Shown: positions 25,265-32,804 of the stretch, piece by piece | Position numbering within the stretch: the first letter of the stretch is position 1 | How the letters are laid out: every line of letters starts with the position of its first letter | Source of the DNA: Citricoccus muralis | GTDB lineage: Bacteria; Actinomycetota; Actinomycetes; Actinomycetales; Micrococcaceae | Direction of reading: 5' to 3' | Assembly: GCF_029637705.1 (NCBI RefSeq) | Contig: NZ_CP121252.1 | Location: 3,038,001 to 3,102,000 of the forward strand | Length of the DNA stretch: 64,000 nucleotides | Program-made: the position numbers and the translations under genes | The notes under the pieces: model-generated | What the model was told of the DNA's origin: nothing | The model's database searches: none | Seen by the model: the letters and a program-made list of their open reading frames with translations, nothing else

Positions 25265-27067
25265 ATGTCTTCCTCGCACGCCGACGCGCCACGCACCGCC
25301 ACCCACCGGTCCGATGCCGATACATCCGCCCACGCCGATCGTGAGGTGGACCTGCTGGTGCTGGGCACCGGTGCGGCCGGACTGTCCGCCGCGCTGACCG
25401 GCGTCGCCGAAGGCATGACGGTGCTCGCCCTGGAGAAGACCGACTGGATCGGCGGCACCACCGCCTATTCTGCGGGCACCGCCTGGGTTCCGAACAACCC
25501 GTATCAGCGGGCCGAGGGCAATACCGACGACGCCGAACGCGTGCAGCGCTATCTCGACACCCTGGTGGGCGAGAAGTCCCCGCGAGAAATGCGCACCGCC
25601 TACGTGGAGAACGCCCCCCGCATGCTCGACGCGATGGCGGACCTGGGCGTGCGCTTCCTGCACTCCCCCGCCGTCGTCGATTACCACTCCGAGCTGCCCG
25701 AAACCGGTGCCACGGGCCGCGCCTTGGAGCCCGAACCCTTCGACGGGCGCCTATTAGGCCACCGTTTCGCCCATGTTCGCCCGCCGGTGCACGAGTTCGC
25801 GCTGATGGGTGGTGAGCTGATGGTCCGCCGTCCCGAGGTCAACACGCTGCTCGGGCTGTTCTCCGGCCAGGCCAAAAAGACCGCTCAAGCCGCCACCACC
25901 GCCCTCGGCCTCGGCGTGCGCTGGGCTGCCGACCGGGTGCGCCAGCATCCCCGCGGCACCCGCCTGGTGATGGGCAACGCCCTGGTGGCTCGCCTGTACT
26001 ACCAGCTGGTGGAGCGCGGCGGCGAGGTGTGGCGTCATGCCCGCACCATCGAACTGCTCCGCGAGACCAGCACAGAAACCGGCGCAGAGACCGGAGCCGT
26101 GACCGGCGCCGTCGTCGAGTATCAGGGTCGCCAGCTCACCGTGCGCGCACGCCGTGGTGTGGTGCTGGCCGCCGGCGGGTTCGCACAGTCCCCGCACCTG
26201 CGCGCCAAAAACCTGCCCTCACCCACCCCGCAGTTCTCCCGCGCCGCGGAGGGCGTCACCGGCGATACCCATGCCCTGGCCACCCAGATCGGCGCGGCCC
26301 TCGGCCCGGACAACGGCGAAAACGCCCTGTGGTTCCCCTCCTCCGTGGGCACCCGAGCCGATGGCTCCATCGCCGTCTTCCCGCACATTTGGGACCGCGG
26401 CAAACCCGGCGTCATCGCGGTGAACTCCGCCGGTGAGCGTTTTGTGGACGAGTCGACGTCGTACCACCGTTTCGTGCGCGCTATGTACGCGGCGCATGAG
26501 ACTACCCCGAGCATCCCGGCCTGGCTGGTGGTGGATTCCCGCACCCTGGCCCGCTACGGGCTGGGCATGATCACCATGCCGCACCTGCCCAAGCTGGCAC
26601 TGCGACGCCACATCGACTCCGGTTACCTGCACACCGGGCAGACCCTGCGCGAGCTGGCCGAGAACATCGGGGTGGACGCCCAGGGGCTGATCAACACGGT
26701 GAGCCGCTACAACGGTTTTGCCGCCACCGGGGTGGACGAGGACTTCCATAAGGGCGACCTGCTCTTCGGGCAGGTGGCCGGCGATCCGAACCACGGTCCT
26801 AACCCGAATATCGGCCCGGTGGCAGAGGCGCCCTTCTACGCCATCGCCGTCGTGCCGACCCCGCTGGCCACGTCCCGCGGCATTGCCACCAACCCGATCG
26901 CTCAGGCGCTTGACGCCGACGGCTCCCCGATTCCAGGCCTGTACGCGGTCGGCAACGATGCGCAGTCGCCCTTCGGTTCGGAGTACCCGGGCGCCGGTGC
27001 TCAGGTAGGTGGCGGCATGACCTTCGGTTGGGTGGCCGCCCGCCACGCGGCCGGGACACGGGACTGA
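25265..27067 (+). CDS. FAD-dependent oxidoreductase, 3-ketosteroid dehydrogenase-like
   Basis: The 600-residue protein has an FAD Rossmann start ([47 protein letters not shown], about residues 32-78) and a C-terminal flavin motif ([33 protein letters not shown]). This is the succinate dehydrogenase/fumarate reductase flavoprotein superfamily, nearest in form to KstD-like enzymes that dehydrogenate ring ketones. No steroid degradation genes are nearby, so the substrate is open. ATG 25265 follows GAAGGG; an in-frame ATG at 25226 is also possible. Confidence 0.87.
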   Translation: MSSSHADAPRTATHRSDADTSAHADREVDLLVLGTGAAGLSAALTGVAEGMTVLALEKTDWIGGTTAYSAGTAWVPNNPYQRAEGNTDDAERVQRYLDTLVGEKSPREMRTAYVENAPRMLDAMADLGVRFLHSPAVVDYHSELPETGATGRALEPEPFDGRLLGHRFAHVRPPVHEFALMGGELMVRRPEVNTLLGLFSGQAKKTAQAATTALGLGVRWAADRVRQHPRGTRLVMGNALVARLYYQLVERGGEVWRHARTIELLRETSTETGAETGAVTGAVVEYQGRQLTVRARRGVVLAAGGFAQSPHLRAKNLPSPTPQFSRAAEGVTGDTHALATQIGAALGPDNGENALWFPSSVGTRADGSIAVFPHIWDRGKPGVIAVNSAGERFVDESTSYHRFVRAMYAAHETTPSIPAWLVVDSRTLARYGLGMITMPHLPKLALRRHIDSGYLHTGQTLRELAENIGVDAQGLINTVSRYNGFAATGVDEDFHKGDLLFGQVAGDPNHGPNPNIGPVAEAPFYAIAVVPTPLATSRGIATNPIAQALDADGSPIPGLYAVGNDAQSPFGSEYPGAGAQVGGGMTFGWVAARHAAGTRD

Positions 27068-27128
27068 CCTTCCGGAAGACCGGCGGGGCCGTGACCCGGA
27101 TCTCGTCGGTCTCTGCAGGGCACGGTCC

Positions 27129-27146
27129 GAACATGGCACAATGTTC
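27129..27146 (+). promoter_or_regulatory. inverted repeat GAACAT-N6-ATGTTC
   Basis: Perfect 6-bp arms lie 57 bases before the YceI start and overlap a possible -10 (CACAAT at 27137). It could be an operator. It does not have LexA spacing. Confidence 0.45.
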
Positions 27147-27202
27147 AAGCGATGGTTGCTCCATTAGTCGCGCCGTCCATGACTCCCGAGAGGAACAGTA
27201 CC

Positions 27203-27757
27203 GTGACCCTTCATCCTGATTTCGCCGGCACCTGGGACATCGACCCCGCGCACAGCCGCATTGGGTTCCAGAGCCGGCACGCCATGGTGGCCAAGGTCCG
27301 CGGGGCCTTCAACTCCGTCACCGGCTCGGTTCGCTTCGACGGTGACGCGCCCTCCGACGCCGCCATCGAGGTGCGAGTCGACATGGCCAGTGTGGATACC
27401 CGCAACGCCGACCGCGACCAGCACCTGCGCGGCGCGGACTTTTTCGACGTCGAGACCTACCCGGAGATGGTGTTCGTTTCCACCGCCGTGGATGAGGTGG
27501 AGGAGAACAGCTTCATCGTCACCGGTGATCTGACCATCCGCGATGTCACTCGCCACATCTCGATCCCGCTGGAGATGCTGGGCCTGGAAACCGATCCGTT
27601 CGGGCAACAGCGTGCCGGGTTCGAAGGCAGCCGCCGCATCGACCGCAAGGAATTCGGCGTCTCCTGGAACACCCCGCTGGATTCCGGCGGCGTGCTGGTC
27701 AGCGACAAGGTGACCCTGGAGTTCGAACTCAGCCTGGTCAAGCGCCGCGAGGGCTGA
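27203..27757 (+). CDS. YceI-family protein
   Basis: This protein of about 184 residues has the YceI lipocalin-like pattern: GTWDIDPAHSRIGFQSRHAMVAKVRGAFNSVTGSVRF, VRVDMASVDTRNADRDQHLRGADFFDVETYPEMVF, and a final GVSWNTPLDSGGVLVSDKVTLEFELSLV. YceI folds bind isoprenoids such as polyprenyl quinones. There is no signal peptide, so it is probably cytoplasmic. The GTG at 27203 is chosen because AGAGGAA lies at good distance; an in-frame ATG at 27179 would add eight residues. Confidence 0.9.
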   Translation: MTLHPDFAGTWDIDPAHSRIGFQSRHAMVAKVRGAFNSVTGSVRFDGDAPSDAAIEVRVDMASVDTRNADRDQHLRGADFFDVETYPEMVFVSTAVDEVEENSFIVTGDLTIRDVTRHISIPLEMLGLETDPFGQQRAGFEGSRRIDRKEFGVSWNTPLDSGGVLVSDKVTLEFELSLVKRREG

Positions 27758-27778
27758 CCGTTCCTCGCGAGGGGGTCC

Positions 27779-28375
27779 TTACTGCACCCGCACCTCGTGG
27801 CGGCGCCCGGACTGACGGGTCACGTCCACGAGGATTCCCGCCGCGCTGAGCGGTACTCCCAGGGCCTGCACGGTCTGCGGGAGGACCTCGTCATGCACAC
27901 GACGCACGACGGCGGCCACATCTCCGCGTTCCTGCACGGTGACCTGCACCGCCAGCTCGGCGTCGCGGCGTGCCCCGCGCAGCACCGCCCGGGCGGCGAC
28001 GACGTCGTCGAGCGTTTCCGCGGTGGCGGCCACCGCATCCGTGAGCACGGCCGCATCCATCACGGTGGTTCCGGTGCGCGCATCGGCGTGGAAACGCAGC
28101 GTGGCGGCCCGGCGGCTGCGCGGAATCTGGGCGATCACCCAGGCCAGGCCGGCCACCGCGAGCATCACCCCCACCGCCACCATCACGGCGGGCAGCCACG
28201 CCAGAGTCTCCACGGTCGTCGCACCCGCCCACGGTCTCGCCTCCGGGGCCAGCAGGGGGTCCACACCAGCGAACACTCCCGCGGCGATCAGCCCCCAGGT
28301 CACACCGATGGCCAGCAGCAGCGTGCCCAGCATTCCGAGCAGCACCCGGTTCAGCACTCCGGCACGGGTTTTCAT
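27779..28375 (-). CDS. membrane protein of the Asp23 locus, AmaP-like
   Basis: The 198-residue protein has two N-terminal membrane helices (VLLGMLGTLLLAIGVTWGLIAAGVF and LAWLPAVMVAVGVMLAVAGLAWVI) followed by an Asp23-like alpha/beta region (TTVMDAAVLTDAVAATAETLDDVVAARAVLRG, VTVQERGDVAAVVRRVHDEVLPQTVQALG). The layout resembles AmaP, the membrane anchor of Asp23 proteins. Its start overlaps the stop of the DUF6286-like gene (ATGA). It is the last gene of the five-gene operon from 29997. Confidence 0.78.
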   Translation of the reverse strand: MKTRAGVLNRVLLGMLGTLLLAIGVTWGLIAAGVFAGVDPLLAPEARPWAGATTVETLAWLPAVMVAVGVMLAVAGLAWVIAQIPRSRRAATLRFHADARTGTTVMDAAVLTDAVAATAETLDDVVAARAVLRGARRDAELAVQVTVQERGDVAAVVRRVHDEVLPQTVQALGVPLSAAGILVDVTRQSGRRHEVRVQ

Positions 28376-28932
28376 GAGGCCTCCTTCACCTGAGCGGTCA
28401 CGCGCACCCGCGGCACCCGGGTCAGACCGGTGCCGGCCAGGCGCTGTTCCACGTGCTCCCGCACCTCGGCCACCAGTGTCTCGGTCTCGCGTAGCGGCGT
28501 CGTCACCGTCACCACCACCGATCGCGGCCCAGCGGAGGTGCGCACACCCGCCACCCCATCGACCTGTGCGGCCACCGCCGACACCAGCGTGGCCATCCCC
28601 TGGGTGAGCAGCAGTGCCTCCACGGGCGTGCGGGTGGCTTCGGTCGGCTCGGGCGCGTCCAGGGGTGCGGCATTCTGTGCGCCCGGGATCACCGCGCACA
28701 GCACCAGCACCAGCCCCACCAGCGCAGCCACCACCGCGACACTCCAGCCGGCAACACCGTTCCACGACAGGTCGCTCACCCCGGTCAGCAACTCCGCCAC
28801 CGCCGGCGGCCAGTCCCCGGTGAACAGCGCGGTCAGCCCCGCCCACAGGGTGGCCCCGGCGATCGCCACCACGACGACGGCAACCACCAGGGACACAGCG
28901 GTCCGCGGGGGACGGCGTCGCAAATGTTTCAT
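28372..28932 (-). CDS. DUF6286-like membrane protein of the Asp23 locus
   Basis: The 186-residue protein has two membrane helices near residues 14-35 and 62-85, then a cytoplasmic domain ending with LRETETLVAEVREHVEQRLAGTGLTRVPRVRVTAQ, which has the two-strand, helix pattern of Asp23-type domains. In Micrococcales such DUF6286 proteins occur in Asp23/Gls24 clusters. It overlaps its neighbours on both sides (ATGA). Function is presumed structural support for the envelope. Confidence 0.75.
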   Translation of the reverse strand: MKHLRRRPPRTAVSLVVAVVVVAIAGATLWAGLTALFTGDWPPAVAELLTGVSDLSWNGVAGWSVAVVAALVGLVLVLCAVIPGAQNAAPLDAPEPTEATRTPVEALLLTQGMATLVSAVAAQVDGVAGVRTSAGPRSVVVTVTTPLRETETLVAEVREHVEQRLAGTGLTRVPRVRVTAQVKEAS

Positions 28933-29342
28933 CGCAGCACCCGCTCATCCGCTCGGCGCACCCGCGGATGCAGGTAGCGCACCCGCACATCCACCTGGCG
29001 CACGCGCACCCCGGTCAGCTCGGTCACCCGCTGCGCCAAGCGATCGCGCAGCCGCTGAGTGGTGTCTTGAATCGACGCCGGGAACGGCAGCCCGACTTCG
29101 ACCTCCAGCGCGGCCGAGGTGCCGGAGAGGTTCACGTGCACCCGTGGCCGGGCCTGCGAATCCCCTTGAGCGCCCAGACCCAGAAAACCACCGGAGCGAC
29201 CCTCAACGTCCGCCATTTCGGAAGCGCACTGGGAGGCGATCTTCTGCACCACCTTCTCGGTCAGGACCAAGCCACCGCGCTGCGCGGCAGCCGTGCCCGC
29301 ACCCGCAGGCGCCCCCGGACTTTCGGTCGTCGTCGCACCCAT
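28929..29342 (-). CDS. Asp23/Gls24-family envelope stress protein
   Basis: The 137-residue protein has an Ala/Gly-rich N-terminus and then a clear Asp23/Gls24 domain: GLVLTEKVVQKIASQCASEMADVEG, RVHVNLSGTSAALEVEVGLPFPASIQDTTQRLRDRLAQRVTELTGVRVRQVDVRVRYLHP. In Staphylococcus, Asp23 is a cell-wall-stress protein held at the membrane by AmaP. The start at 29342 has only a weak GGTGA; it lies five bases after the DUF2273-type gene. Confidence 0.85.
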   Translation of the reverse strand: MGATTTESPGAPAGAGTAAAQRGGLVLTEKVVQKIASQCASEMADVEGRSGGFLGLGAQGDSQARPRVHVNLSGTSAALEVEVGLPFPASIQDTTQRLRDRLAQRVTELTGVRVRQVDVRVRYLHPRVRRADERVLR

Positions 29343-29347
29343 CCCGG

Positions 29348-29539
29348 TCACCGCCGGTCGGTGGCGCGACCCACCAGGGCACCCAGGTCCAGGCGTCCGT
29401 CGAGCACCAAACCCACCACCAGTCCGACGGCGGCGAAGAAGGACACCACCAGGAAGGCCATGAATCCGCCAAAATAGGCCACGATCCCCAGCACCAGGCC
29501 GACGATCAACCCCAGGCTCGTCCGGCTCATTCCACTCAC
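29348..29539 (-). CDS. DUF2273-like small membrane protein
   Basis: The 63-residue protein is almost entirely two membrane helices (LGLIVGLVLGIVAYFGGFMAFLVVSFFAAVGLVVGLVLDG), as in DUF2273 proteins that accompany Asp23 genes. The GTG start overlaps the stop of the first Asp23 gene (GTGA); an in-frame ATG at 29530 is an alternative. Confidence 0.78.
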   Translation of the reverse strand: MSGMSRTSLGLIVGLVLGIVAYFGGFMAFLVVSFFAAVGLVVGLVLDGRLDLGALVGRATDRR

Positions 29540-29997
29540 AGCAGCACCTTCGTCTCGGACGTTTCCACGTCGTCGTCCTCCGGCAGGTGCACATCGGAGA
29601 CGTGAATATTCACCTCGATCACATCCAGACCGGTGGCGGACTCGACGCTCGCAATCACGTCCGTGCGGATCTGCTCGGCCACCGCCACCACCGAGGAGCC
29701 ATACTCCACAATGATGGTCAGATCGATGGCGGCCTGGACGTCGCCCTTCTCCACGGAGACCCCGCCGGCCACGTTCACCTGCGAGCCGGGAATCCGGTTC
29801 GACACCGCGTCAAACATGCGACGGGCGGCTGTGCCCATCGCGTGGACCCCGGGCACATTGCGTGCCGCCAGGCCCGCCAGCTTAGCGACGACGCTGTCGT
29901 TAATGGTGGTGCGGCCTAACGGGGTCTGCAGCGGCGAGGCGATCTCGTCGCCCACCGTCGTCATTGACGGTTCGACCCTGGTCTCGGTTGCGTCCAT
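29536..29997 (-). CDS. Asp23/Gls24-family envelope stress protein
   Basis: The 153-residue protein contains a typical Asp23 domain: RTTINDSVVAKLAGLAARNVPGVHAMG, VNVAGGVSVEKGDVQAAIDLTIIVEYGSSVVAVAEQIRTDVIASVESATGLDVIEVNIHVSDVHLPEDD. It leads the reverse-strand operon of five membrane-linked genes and is divergent from the ECF sigma gene across 224 bases. GAAGGA lies before the ATG. The sigma factor is the likely regulator of this operon, though no clear -35/-10 pair for it was recognised. Confidence 0.9.
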   Translation of the reverse strand: MDATETRVEPSMTTVGDEIASPLQTPLGRTTINDSVVAKLAGLAARNVPGVHAMGTAARRMFDAVSNRIPGSQVNVAGGVSVEKGDVQAAIDLTIIVEYGSSVVAVAEQIRTDVIASVESATGLDVIEVNIHVSDVHLPEDDDVETSETKVLL

Positions 29998-30221
29998 GGA
30001 CGTATCCTTCTCTCTGACTCATGCGCCCTGGTGGGCACGTTCTTCGTCCTGCTCAGCAGCATGCCCGGGGAGCGCTCACAGTACCAGTTCTGCACGGCGG
30101 AGGATTTTTCGCCCACGCCCTGTTGATACTTAGAAGTAGTCTATTCTCAGCTGGCATGGTAGGTAGACATACACATTGAACGACACTGAAACTATCATTC
30201 GAAACCTCGAAGGGAGGTCGC

Positions 30222-30791
30222 ATGGACGCCGAACCGGATCCGCATCTGGTGACTCTGGTGCTGCGTGCCCAGGACGGCGACGTCGCCTCCTTCGAAGAAC
30301 TAGTCCTGCGCTATCAGACTCCCCTGTTCCGCATGGCCTACCGCACGCTTAATTCGCGGGTCGACGCCGAAGACGCCGTCCAGGACACCTTCACCTCCGC
30401 CTGGACCAAGCTGGACCAGTTGCGCCAGCCCGAGGCGTTCTCCTCCTGGCTGTACCGGCAGTGCGTGAACCGCTGCAGGGACCTGTTGCGCCGACGTGGC
30501 TCCCAATCCGCCGCCCTGCTCAGCTCCGATTTACTGGATGAAACCACCGCCACCAGCGCCGCCGACACCGACCCGGTGCGTCAGGCGGAACAGTCGTCGT
30601 CCATGGATGAGCTGGGCCGACTGCTGGAATCATTGCCCGAAGAACAGCGCATGGTTTGGGTGTTACGCGAACTGCAACACTTTTCTTATCAGCAGATTGC
30701 TGATGCACTAGAAATCACAGAACCCACGGCACGCGGACGCTTAGCCAGAGCGCGCAAATCTCTGGCCGAGGGAATGGAGGGGTGGCGATGA
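30222..30791 (+). CDS. ECF-type RNA polymerase sigma factor
   Basis: The 189-residue protein has sigma region 2 (FEELVLRYQTPLFRMAYRTLNSRVDAEDAVQDTFTSAWTKL, with the usual DAEDxxQDTF motif) and region 4 (LLESLPEEQRMVWVLRELQHFSYQQIADALEITEPTARGRLARARKSLAEGM). GGGAGG precedes the ATG. The stop overlaps the start of a zinc anti-sigma-like Asp23 protein (ATGA), which is the normal sigma/anti-sigma layout. Its divergent neighbours are envelope-stress genes, so it probably answers envelope stress. Confidence 0.92.
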   Translation: MDAEPDPHLVTLVLRAQDGDVASFEELVLRYQTPLFRMAYRTLNSRVDAEDAVQDTFTSAWTKLDQLRQPEAFSSWLYRQCVNRCRDLLRRRGSQSAALLSSDLLDETTATSAADTDPVRQAEQSSSMDELGRLLESLPEEQRMVWVLRELQHFSYQQIADALEITEPTARGRLARARKSLAEGMEGWR

Positions 30792-31342
30792 GCACCGATG
30801 ACATTCTCGAGTGCGGCCGCTCCATCGACGACGTGTGGGACAATCTGGACCGTCCACCCACGGAACACGAGCAGTCCTGCACGTACTGCATCGAGGCGCG
30901 ACGACGATTCACACGCCTGCGTGACCTCACCGAACAAGCCCGCGAGGCCGACGAGAAGCACGAGATCAGCCCCGAGTTGGCTCAGCGCGTCGTCGATTTC
31001 GCCCGCTCCCACGTCCGCCGCGGCAAACCGGTGCCGGTGTATCGCACCCCGACCACCGATCTCAGCTTCAGCGAGTACGTGTTCCTCTCCACCATCCGCC
31101 GCGTGGTGGACAGCTATACCGGGGTGCTCGCGCGCCGCTCACGCATTCACGTGGACGAGAACCCCGACGGCGGACGCACCCGGATGAGCATCCGCGTCAG
31201 CCTCGTCGTCGACCCCCGCATCTGGCGCAGCGGCTACGACGAGCAGCTGCGCTCCGCTCTCATCCACACCTTCGCCTCCGAGCTGGGCGTGGAGCTGACT
31301 TCCGTCGACCTCGTGCTGGAGGACCTGCACTATGATGCCTGA
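30788..31342 (+). CDS. anti-sigma-like protein: ZAS motif joined to Asp23/Gls24-like domain
   Basis: The 184-residue protein has a zinc-binding anti-sigma motif near its N-terminus: His27, Cys31 and Cys34 in EHEQSCTYC (HxxxCxxC), with a further cysteine at 9. The C-terminal half looks Asp23-like (SRIHVDENPDGGRTRMSIRVSLVVDPRIW, LRSALIHTFASELGVELTSVDLVLEDL). There is no membrane helix. Cotranscription with the sigma gene, the ZAS motif and the Asp23 context suggest that it holds the sigma factor and senses the Asp23 layer. This is inference from motifs; no close homologue was compared. Confidence 0.78.
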   Translation: MSTDDILECGRSIDDVWDNLDRPPTEHEQSCTYCIEARRRFTRLRDLTEQAREADEKHEISPELAQRVVDFARSHVRRGKPVPVYRTPTTDLSFSEYVFLSTIRRVVDSYTGVLARRSRIHVDENPDGGRTRMSIRVSLVVDPRIWRSGYDEQLRSALIHTFASELGVELTSVDLVLEDLHYDA

Positions 31343-31811
31343 TTGCACTCCCGAACCGCTGGATTCCGGTACCGGTTCCGGCTCTCGACCCACCAACACC
31401 GAGCACGCCCTGCGGGAGCTGCTGGCCCACACCATCGATGGCGTCGCCGGGGTGTTGCGCCGCGAACCCACGGTCACTGATGTGCTGTCCACCCTCACCG
31501 ACGGGTTGAGCCGGGCCGCGAGCCGGTTGCGCCCGAGCCGTCGGGCACCGCTCACCGACACCGAGGCTTACGGCTGGACCCAGCGCGACGCCGACCCCAG
31601 CCGCACCGACGGTGTGCGGGTCACCCTCGACGACGGACGCGTGTCGGTGCAGGTGGAGGTCTCCGCCCAGCGGGACCACCAGACGCTGACGGTCGCCGCC
31701 GATGTGCACGACGCCGTCGTCACCCGCCTCCAGGAGCGCCAGCACGTGGTGGGGTACGTCAAGGTCACCGTCGTGGAGGTCCGCGACGCACAGGTCAGCC
31801 CCCGGACTTAG
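31332..31811 (+). CDS. Asp23-like protein, divergent
   Basis: The 159-residue protein has a variable N-terminus, a helical segment (EHALRELLAHTIDGVAGVLRREPTVTDVLSTLTDGLSRAASRL) and a strand-helix-strand end (GVRVTLDDGRVSVQVEVSAQRDHQTLTVAADVHDAVVTRLQERQHVVGYVKVTVVEVRD) resembling Asp23/Gls24 domains. Its start overlaps the preceding gene by 11 bases, so it is the third gene of the sigma operon. The function is presumed to be part of the same envelope-stress layer. Confidence 0.75.
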   Translation: MMPDCTPEPLDSGTGSGSRPTNTEHALRELLAHTIDGVAGVLRREPTVTDVLSTLTDGLSRAASRLRPSRRAPLTDTEAYGWTQRDADPSRTDGVRVTLDDGRVSVQVEVSAQRDHQTLTVAADVHDAVVTRLQERQHVVGYVKVTVVEVRDAQVSPRT

Positions 31812-31887
31812 CGGACACATCCCAGGAACCGTGGAGCCGAGCCGCCTAGACTTCCTGAAGAACGACCGACACCGAATCGGAGCAGCC

Positions 31888-32646
31888 GTGAGCCTGACCC
31901 CCTTCCCCTCTTCTGACGCCGCACCGCGACCCTTCCAGCGGCTGTCCCGATCTGCCACCTCGGAGGAGACCTTCACCGTGCAGTCCGGGTCGGGGTCGAT
32001 GACCTTCACCGGTCAAGAGCTGGAGGCGCTGCGCCGTTCGCTGCAGGGCATGCTGCTGGAGTACAAGTTCGCCACCCGGGAGGTCGAGACGAAGCTGGCG
32101 GTGCTGCGAGACGAGTTCAAGCAGCTCCACGATTACAACCCGATCGAGCACATTTCCACCCGCGTGAAGACCGTTGATTCGCTCCTGAACAAGGCCGAGC
32201 GCAAGGGAGTCGGACTGGATCTGCCGCGGATTCGCCGGGAGATCACCGACATTGCCGGGGCGCGAGTGACCTGCAGCTTCGTCACCGACGTCTACCGGAC
32301 CTTCGACCTGCTCGCGGCCCAGGATGACATCACCCTGCTCGAGGTGAAGGACTACATCGCCCACCCGAAACCCAACGGGTACAAGTCGCTGCACGCCATC
32401 ATCACCCTGCCGATCTACCTGTCGTCCGGCCGGCGAGATGTGACTCTGGAGATCCAGCTGCGCACCATCGCCATGGACTTCTGGGCGTCCCTGGAGCACA
32501 AGATCCACTACAAGTACGACGGCGACGTCCCCTCCGGCATGCTCGCCGAGCTCAAAGACGCCGCCGACACCGCCGCCGAACTGGACCAGCGCATGGAGCG
32601 CCTGCACCGCGAACTCCACGGCGGCCCCGGCATCCTCACCGCTTAA
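31888..32646 (+). CDS. small alarmone synthetase, (p)ppGpp synthetase family
   Basis: This protein of about 252 residues consists of a RelA/SpoT-type synthetase domain with no hydrolase or regulatory domains. Key motifs are VKTVDSLLNKAERKG near residue 95, IAGARVTCSFVTDVYRTFDLL, VKDYIAHPKPNGYKSLHAII (the substrate G-loop region) and EIQLRTIAMDFWASLEHKIHYK. It would transfer pyrophosphate from ATP to GTP or GDP. The GTG at 31888 is chosen as the first start after the previous gene; a GTG at 31978 is possible. It lies 76 bases after the Asp23-like gene, suggesting that stress alarmone and envelope stress are linked. Confidence 0.9.
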   Translation: MSLTPFPSSDAAPRPFQRLSRSATSEETFTVQSGSGSMTFTGQELEALRRSLQGMLLEYKFATREVETKLAVLRDEFKQLHDYNPIEHISTRVKTVDSLLNKAERKGVGLDLPRIRREITDIAGARVTCSFVTDVYRTFDLLAAQDDITLLEVKDYIAHPKPNGYKSLHAIITLPIYLSSGRRDVTLEIQLRTIAMDFWASLEHKIHYKYDGDVPSGMLAELKDAADTAAELDQRMERLHRELHGGPGILTA

Positions 32647-32761
32647 CAACGCCCGAGCACGCTGAAACGTATCGTGCAGAATTTCACCACGTTCGACGGT
32701 AGACGCGGACCGGCTCCAGCGACCATGATGGACCGGGAGGGGAACGCGCCACACAACGAGA

Positions 32762-32783
32762 GGGCCGAGATCGTGCTCGGCCC
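32762..32783 (+). promoter_or_regulatory. leader hairpin before the disulfide oxidoreductase
   Basis: GGGCCGAG and CTCGGCCC form a perfect 8-bp stem with a 6-base loop, ending just before the GAGGAAGGA ribosome site of the gene at 32805. There is no T run. It may be a leader element or a weak terminator. Confidence 0.4.
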
Positions 32784-32804
32784 GAGGAAGGACGCGGTCC
32801 AACC

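Noticed and set aside
27129-27146. LexA/SOS box before the YceI gene
   Set aside because: GAAC and GTTC are ten bases apart, whereas Gram-positive LexA boxes have four.
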